Assembly: GCA_001466705.2 (NCBI GenBank)
Contig: LATX02000225.1
Coordinates: 124,001-188,000 of the forward strand
Reading direction: 5' to 3'
DNA: 64,000 bases
Origin: Moniliophthora roreri
Lineage: Eukaryota; Basidiomycota; Agaricomycetes; Agaricales; Marasmiaceae
Made by a program: the position numbers and the translations under genes. Below the pieces are notes generated by a model. It searched no databases. It was not told the origin of the DNA and saw only the letters and a program-made list of their open reading frames with translations. Positions 58,718-64,000 of the stretch are shown piece by piece; positions within the stretch are counted from its first letter, which is position 1; each line of letters opens with the position of its first letter.

Positions 58718-60537
58718 TCACAACTTGGCCGGCAGCCCAAGCATTTCGTTCACTTCATTGAAGAACTTCATCTCCTCTTCGCTTGCACCCTCTCCTGGCT
58801 GGAAGCGCTCGAATCCGAACGTTTGCCTGCCATCGAGGCTGGCAATATCATCGATCGTCACTCGGCCTGTGAACTTGGATTCTCCTTCGCCAGACGGAAA
58901 GTCTCTGAGCAGCGGAATAAGCGATATTTGGTTAATAGCAGTTTCCACAGAAGATGGAAGACCTACGGGGCAGGCAATCCAGCTTTGAACGTTTCGCGTT
59001 GGTCTCGAAGGTACGAAGCGCTTTGTTTTACCATTGTCAGCACTGAACTGTGATTAAGAGAGTGGATCAATTCAAACGTACTTCTGCACCGTCAAAGGCA
59101 CTGCCGGAATATAGATCACCGACGAATCTTCTTTTCCGTTATGTTCAAACTCGACCGCGTGCAGAATATCACAAAACCCTGACCGGAGATCAAAATTGGC
59201 ATCGATTCAGGCATCATACTAAGCACTTACAGTAGACCTGGTCACCTGGCTTGACCATTGGAATAGACAACAACGTCTCATCCAATCTCAGATGCGGATG
59301 AGTATCGTTGTCAAACTTCTGCTTGCCACCAGCCGTACAACCAGGAAGGGCACTGGTCTCAAGATCAACCTCCCAGTCTTCCTTCCTCAAAGACCTTGGC
59401 GGAGCACCGTCCTTCAAGCGGAAGAAAGGACGAAGGATCATGTACGCAGACATCTCCTTGAACAGTGGCAGAACACGCAACGTCCCGTCATTGGGGCCCG
59501 TGTTGGAGAGAGATGTCCAGCCTTGCCATGGTCGGAAGATGGAGCAAGTGTTTCTGTCAGTGCCAGTTGTGTTCAGTATCGTAGCCAAGGAAGATACGGA
59601 TTGTGACCTACACAGCATGATACAAGTCTTGCTTTGCGCTAGCCCTGAGGCTCACGTCAAAAGGATCATACTCTTTCCAACTGTTGCCACCATCGAGAAT
59701 CTTCTGATATACTGCGCGATATCCTGGATCTTCCCAACGCTCGACGGATCCACCATCGACATGAGGTCCTAGGGTGTATGATTTATCGCCAGGAAGTCGA
59801 ATCCGAAGCCGGTCAAAGTAGGAAAGTGTGTATCGAAGATCGACGTCGTGGTTCTTGGAGTTCGAGGTGTGAAGCAGTGACAGAAGAGCCTTGTGGGTCG
59901 ATATCATGTTGGGGTGCGTACGTGCTTGAATCTGAGCGGGAGAGTTGTAGAGCTCGAAGATCTGGATGTTGTCCTTGGGGAAGCCTGAATAGACAGTCAG
60001 ACAGGTCCGGGGGTAGAGAAGGGCAGCTGAAATACTGCACTTGCCTACGAGATGCTCCTTGTTGGCAGTGGCGTAGTCCCTGATAGACTGCTTCCAATCC
60101 AAGGCCTCCTACGTATATCGTCAATACACTGATTTGATGACAAGACAACAAACATACCTTCTCGGAGATGGAGTCGGTGACGATGATAACTCCAGTATCT
60201 TTCAGCCTCTCCAAGTTTTCGGCAGAAAGGCCTTGAACGAGCTCAGCATGGGTGACTCGGGGTATGATCTGTACATCGCGCGCGCAAGTCAATGTCAAGA
60301 GGAGCAAACACAAGACCGAAAAATCTTTACGTCAGTACCGAGCCTTGCGATACGTTCAGTCTTCTCCTCGAGAGCATCCAGGACCTGGTTCCAAGATTCG
60401 ACGAGCTCGTCTTTCCACAGCTGTTTCTTCAAATCGATGAAACGGGGTGAAAGGCTGTTCGTCAAGTCCTTGTCGAGGGACTTTTCAGTGCTGGTGTCGT
60501 ATTTATCCTTTGGCTTTCGTGGGGTCCAAGCAGCCAT
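58718..60537 (-). CDS. DUF1479 family protein, 2-oxoglutarate/Fe(II) oxygenase-like
   Basis: Eight exons (60537-60331, 60268-60158, 60108-60045, 59984-59612, 59553-59231, 59178-59082, 59047-58967, 58904-58718) encode 480 residues, the usual length for fungal DUF1479 proteins. Seen in order: SPRFIDLKKQLWKDELVESW, AENLERLKDTGVIIVTD, the iron-binding-like motif LGPHVDGGSVERWEDPGYR, CSIFRPWQGWTSLSNTGPND, LRPFFRLK, GDQVYWFCDILHAVEFEHNG with the likely distal His, and APDFPSGEGESKFTGR. The fold is expected to be a cupin-type oxygenase; the substrate is unknown. The intron at 59985-60044 is GC-AG, and the intron at 59048-59081 would be only 34 nt, unusually short, but it is needed to keep the frame. 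Confidence 0.88.
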
Positions 60538-62714
60538 GTTACAAAAGTGATTTGAGGAGACTGGGGGCTGAGTCGTAGCTTTAAAGAGGCTAGATGAGTT
60601 TATCCGAGGTTTTCCCGCACGTGAGTTTCCCCACGCAGAGCTCAAGGATTTTTCTGTCCCTCGTGAGAGTATAAGGTGGCCATGGGGCTTGGTCAACTGA
60701 CGAATTGAATGTCGTTCAATACCTGGATATGGGTCTACATTTTCCGGGATAAGAGAATGAGTGTCACCTCTCTGAACGCCGCGTAACCATGATAAAGTGT
60801 TACCTATCGGCCATGAATCTGAATTGTATAATCGCAGCCGGCGGGAGAGTTTCAGAGCTGCGGTAACGAGCCTTTGTAGTCTGCTGGTGGAAGTGGCGCA
60901 GCGAAATACTGTAGAATGTATTTTTCCGAAAATTTCCCGCAAGAGTCTTGTAGGAACGCAATCACCAGTACCTTTCAGTGAACTGAATTGAAATCAATAT
61001 AGAATTGCCTTAAACGGGAACAAATATCCGACGCACGCTGTTGATCACAATATCATCATCGTTGATAGCCCATCTACTCCTTCAGCCGCCCAACTCGTCG
61101 TTTCGTAACTCTTCCTCCATTTCTCATATGCCGTCTTCCCAGGCCAGCGAAGACGGAAGCAAACAGACTAAAAGTAGCATTTTGTTGGAAATTCGGCGTC
61201 AGAGGTTCTCCGTGCGTTTGCAGACGTCATACTCCTACGCACCAATAACGCCTATATGCCTGTCGCCAGATATTTGGTGCACAGGGCAAAGATTAGCAAG
61301 CACACTACATTTCTGGTAGATCGGGTCCATCCTGACAATGACAGGCACATTGTTCTTTGACAGAACTTTGGCCATTGTAATAGCCTGCTTCCATTCGAGG
61401 TGAACTAGAAGTGTAATAGTGTGAGAAGAGAAGGTCGTATCGATGAGAATTTGGATAGCGCACCATGAGAAAGGACAAAAAACCGGATATTTGTCCGCGC
61501 ATCTCGCTTTATCTTCATCCCAATCTAGAGTCTAAAACATCTGATAGGTTTCTTGGCCCCAAGCACGATACTTCACTGTAAGCTGGTTACTAGACAAGAG
61601 ATTTTAACTAAGAAATTGATTCTTACAATGCGCTTGGGATAGGAATAGACACCAAAAGAGATTTACAACGCATCAAAGTGGTGGTCAAATTCCGGCGTGG
61701 GAAGCATTGGGATAAGGTGGCGGGCTCCCTTTAGGCGCTTAGCGTGGGGTGAAAAAAGTGTCTTGTCGGAGACTGCTGCTCCCCATATGAGTTGAGTTAC
61801 CGGTGAGAAATATGGCCGTACCTCACCATCGCCACTTCAGGATCTTGAATGAGGTCAGCTGCAGGCGGCAGCCAGAACGGAGGCGGGCTCGCCTTGTGAT
61901 GATGCAAAGGAACACCGTGTTGCCAAAGGCAGGTATGTGTTTTTGGTGTTGCTTCACTGTAGAGCTACATGTCAATCGCCAAGCCCACCTTTTGAAGAGG
62001 CACACTGGCGCGCACCTCGCATTCTGCGGGTTTCCTTCGTGATGCGGAGGTTCCATAAGCTCTTTCGTAGGCCGAGGTCTCAGGAATTGGGTTGGAGTCG
62101 AAAGTTTTCTTTGCAAATCTCCAAACATGGTTCGAACTTAGTCGAAATGGCATGAATTCCGGTTGCGTAAACCGATTGCGGAAGGTTGTTTCACTCAAAG
62201 GTCCTAAAGTTCTCCAAGTACTAGTAGAGATGACCTTTTTCTTCTTGTTCTGCTTTGTAGTTGACAGTACTGCAAAGTTTGAGCTTTCAGTATGAAGTCC
62301 AGATAGCTGTTACGAAGTCGACCATGGTCGAAAGGAAAGGAAGATCACCGGGCCGTTCACAGGCCGGACATTTCTTGCCTTTCACCACCATCACCGTCAG
62401 CAACCAGTAACAAGACAATCATTTTGGACTGACCAAAAAGCAATCATCATGGAGTTGAGGAGATTCTAGAATGGAGTATCTGGCATTCGGGCCGTGTGTT
62501 TGCCCAATCTCGCGTCGTTTCATATGTGTGTGTGACATTTTTTCCCAACATGCTTTTTACTGTCCGAATCTTCGCTCAAACAGGTACAAAAAATATGGCC
62601 GAGTAAGCAAGAATTGTCATTCGACAATGTCGCATAAGCATGCTTCTCGAGGACGGGCCGTAATGCGAAAGGGCTGCTGGTTGAGTTCAGTTCTTTATTC
62701 TCATCACCCAACAA
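60538..62714. other. Intergenic region upstream of Gal80-like gene B
   Basis: About 2.2 kb without a supported gene. Open stretches such as 61803-62042 (plus) and 62128-61823 (minus) overlap one another and show no motifs. The region may be decayed or regulatory sequence. Confidence 0.4.
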
Positions 62715-63922
62715 ATGCCGCCCATTCGACTTGGTTTCGTAGGTCTATCCGCAAACGGCTGGGCTGCTTCTACCCTCGTTCCACCTCTCCTCGAGGAACC
62801 ACTCTCTTCCAAATATACTATCGCCGCAGTATCCACTACCAATCAAGCTTCTGCAAACGCTAGTGCCGAAAAGTACAGCAAACTCGTATCTGCTCCCGTA
62901 AAAGCCTACTATGGATCGACCGAGCAGATCGCCAATGATCCCGATGTTGATATGGTGGCTGTCTCCGTGCGCACCCCAGCTCATGTAGATGCTGCTTTGC
63001 CGGCGCTTCAGGCGAAGAAGGATTTATTTATCGAATGGCCAACAGGGAATCAGCTGGCAGGGACGACGAAAATTGCAGAGATGACAAAGAAAGGCGGTGT
63101 GAGAACGCTTATTGGATTCCAAACACGTCAAGCTGCGTATGTCAGGAAAGTAAGTCGTATATTGATAACGTCCATCGCTTGTCATTTAAATACTTGATCA
63201 GGTCAAAGAGATCCTTGAATCGGGGCTACTTGGCAGAATCATTTCAACTTCTGTGGTTCGTTTAAGATACCCCCGAATAGTTGTCGTCAGCTCACGAACA
63301 CCACTTTTTAAAGGTTACTTGTTCTTACTTCTTAGCTCGAGGCCCCTTTGGCTATGAAGGATACAGGTATCTCACAGACACCTCCAACGGCGCATCAATG
63401 GTCGATATCAACGGTGGACATCTAATCGACGTGCTTCACTATCTATTCGGACCCGTGGCCTCTATCACATCATACCTCGCCAACCAATACCCCACAATCC
63501 AGATGCTTGATGCCTCTGGCAAGCCCGTCGGCGATCCTATCCCTCAAGACGATATTCACCAAGTCGTTTTTGGGGGTCAATTCGGTAATAAGGATGCTAC
63601 AGTGTTTTCAGTCAACATTCGCAATGTGGGGTCGGAACATAGCACTGGGTTGTTCTGGATCATTGATGGAGAGAAGGGAGCAATCAAGATAAAGGCCGAA
63701 AAGGGCTTGTCGTTTATGAGGGCACAACCGGAACTGTGGGTAAACGGAGAGAAGGTAGATGTCGAAACAGACTCGGAGGCAGAGAGATCAGCGAGGAATT
63801 GGAGCAAGTTCGCTGATAGAGCTGAAGGCGAATATGCGACGGTAGATGATGCTTTGAAGGCCAAGAAAGTCGTCGATGCCATTTTCAGGAGTAGTCGAGA
63901 GGGTAGAAGAGTTGATTTGTGA
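62715..63922 (+). CDS. Gal80-like Gfo/Idh/MocA oxidoreductase-fold protein, copy B
   Basis: Three exons (62715-63149, 63202-63255, 63314-63922) encode 365 residues. Exon 1 (435 nt) and exon 2 (54 nt) have the same lengths as in copy A. The Rossmann start IRLGFVGLSANGWAASTLVP, VDMVAVSVRTPAHVDAALPA, LFIEWPTGNQLAGTTKIAEM (EWP again in place of EKP), GFQTRQAAYVRK, ESGLLGRIISTSV, DINGGHLIDVLHYLFG and GLFWIIDGEKGAIKI all parallel copy A. It lacks a few residues near RAEGKKNVSFMK (here KAEKGLSFMR). Its orientation is opposite to copy A, so an inversion accompanied or followed the duplication. A run of A follows the stop. Function as for copy A. Confidence 0.88.
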
Positions 63923-64000
63923 AAAAAAAAAAAAGTATTTTACACTGCTCGCGAAATCACGGTCACAATTCTGTTCTATCACCATTGACTTGAACTTTTG

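Noticed and set aside
1..64000. CRISPR arrays, rRNA genes or prokaryotic elements
   Set aside because: No regular short-repeat/spacer pattern or rRNA sequence seen; the window is eukaryotic.

Overview
The window looks like part of a mushroom-forming basidiomycete (Agaricomycete) genome. The evidence is dense short introns (mostly 50-70 nt), a fragment of the Agaricomycete-type Plavaka/CACTA-like transposon protein, a GH6 cellulase with a fungal CBM1, membrane-anchored GH5 exo-beta-1,3-glucanases, and Gal80-like and DUF1479 proteins. Eight single-N positions (8985, 12336, 14835, 24053, 26011, 32393, 34054, 36473) mark contig joins of unknown size. Several repeated blocks at these joins look like unmerged contig ends rather than biology.

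Bases 1 to about 32,390 form an AT-rich, CpG-poor transposon island. In order it holds: minus-strand remnants; a decayed Plavaka-like protein end (1.0-2.3 kb); a Ty3/Gypsy-like retroelement with a probable 5' LTR and primer site (to 5.24 kb), gag with a CCHC knuckle (5.4-8.2 kb), a nested terminal-inverted-repeat element (8.2-9.16 kb), and protease, RT, RNase H and integrase (9.17-17.78 kb, with the RT-to-integrase part assembled three times); an intron-containing tRNA (17.8 kb); degenerate minus-strand ORFs (18.2-21.7 kb); and a family of LTR-like repeats (22.4-26.7 kb). Reading frames here are broken mostly at positions where CGA (Arg) or TGG (Trp) would be expected, which fits C-to-T decay.

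From 32.4 kb to the end the window is gene-rich. It contains the 5' stub of an unknown gene, a ribosome-biogenesis L1-domain (Utp30/Cic1/RSL1D1-like) gene with an apparent 1-nt frameshift, and a coiled-coil plus GCR1_C-domain gene split by a 941-bp TA-flanked inverted-repeat element and partly duplicated by a contig overlap. An unrecognised multi-exon region follows.

The last 24 kb is a carbohydrate-related cluster: exo-beta-1,3-glucanase A, a CBM1-GH6 cellobiohydrolase, a sulfatase, Gal80-like protein A, glucanase B, a single-pass membrane protein, a DUF1479 oxygenase-like protein and Gal80-like protein B. The glucanase and Gal80-like genes are paralogous pairs with conserved exon structure. 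A 316-bp stretch upstream of Gal80-like A has a second copy at 58.0 kb, so the cluster grew by segmental duplication. Other notable features are three GC-AG introns, a shared 5-nt micro-exon, a linker-poor cellulase and a dense array of CGGAT motifs upstream of the cellulase.
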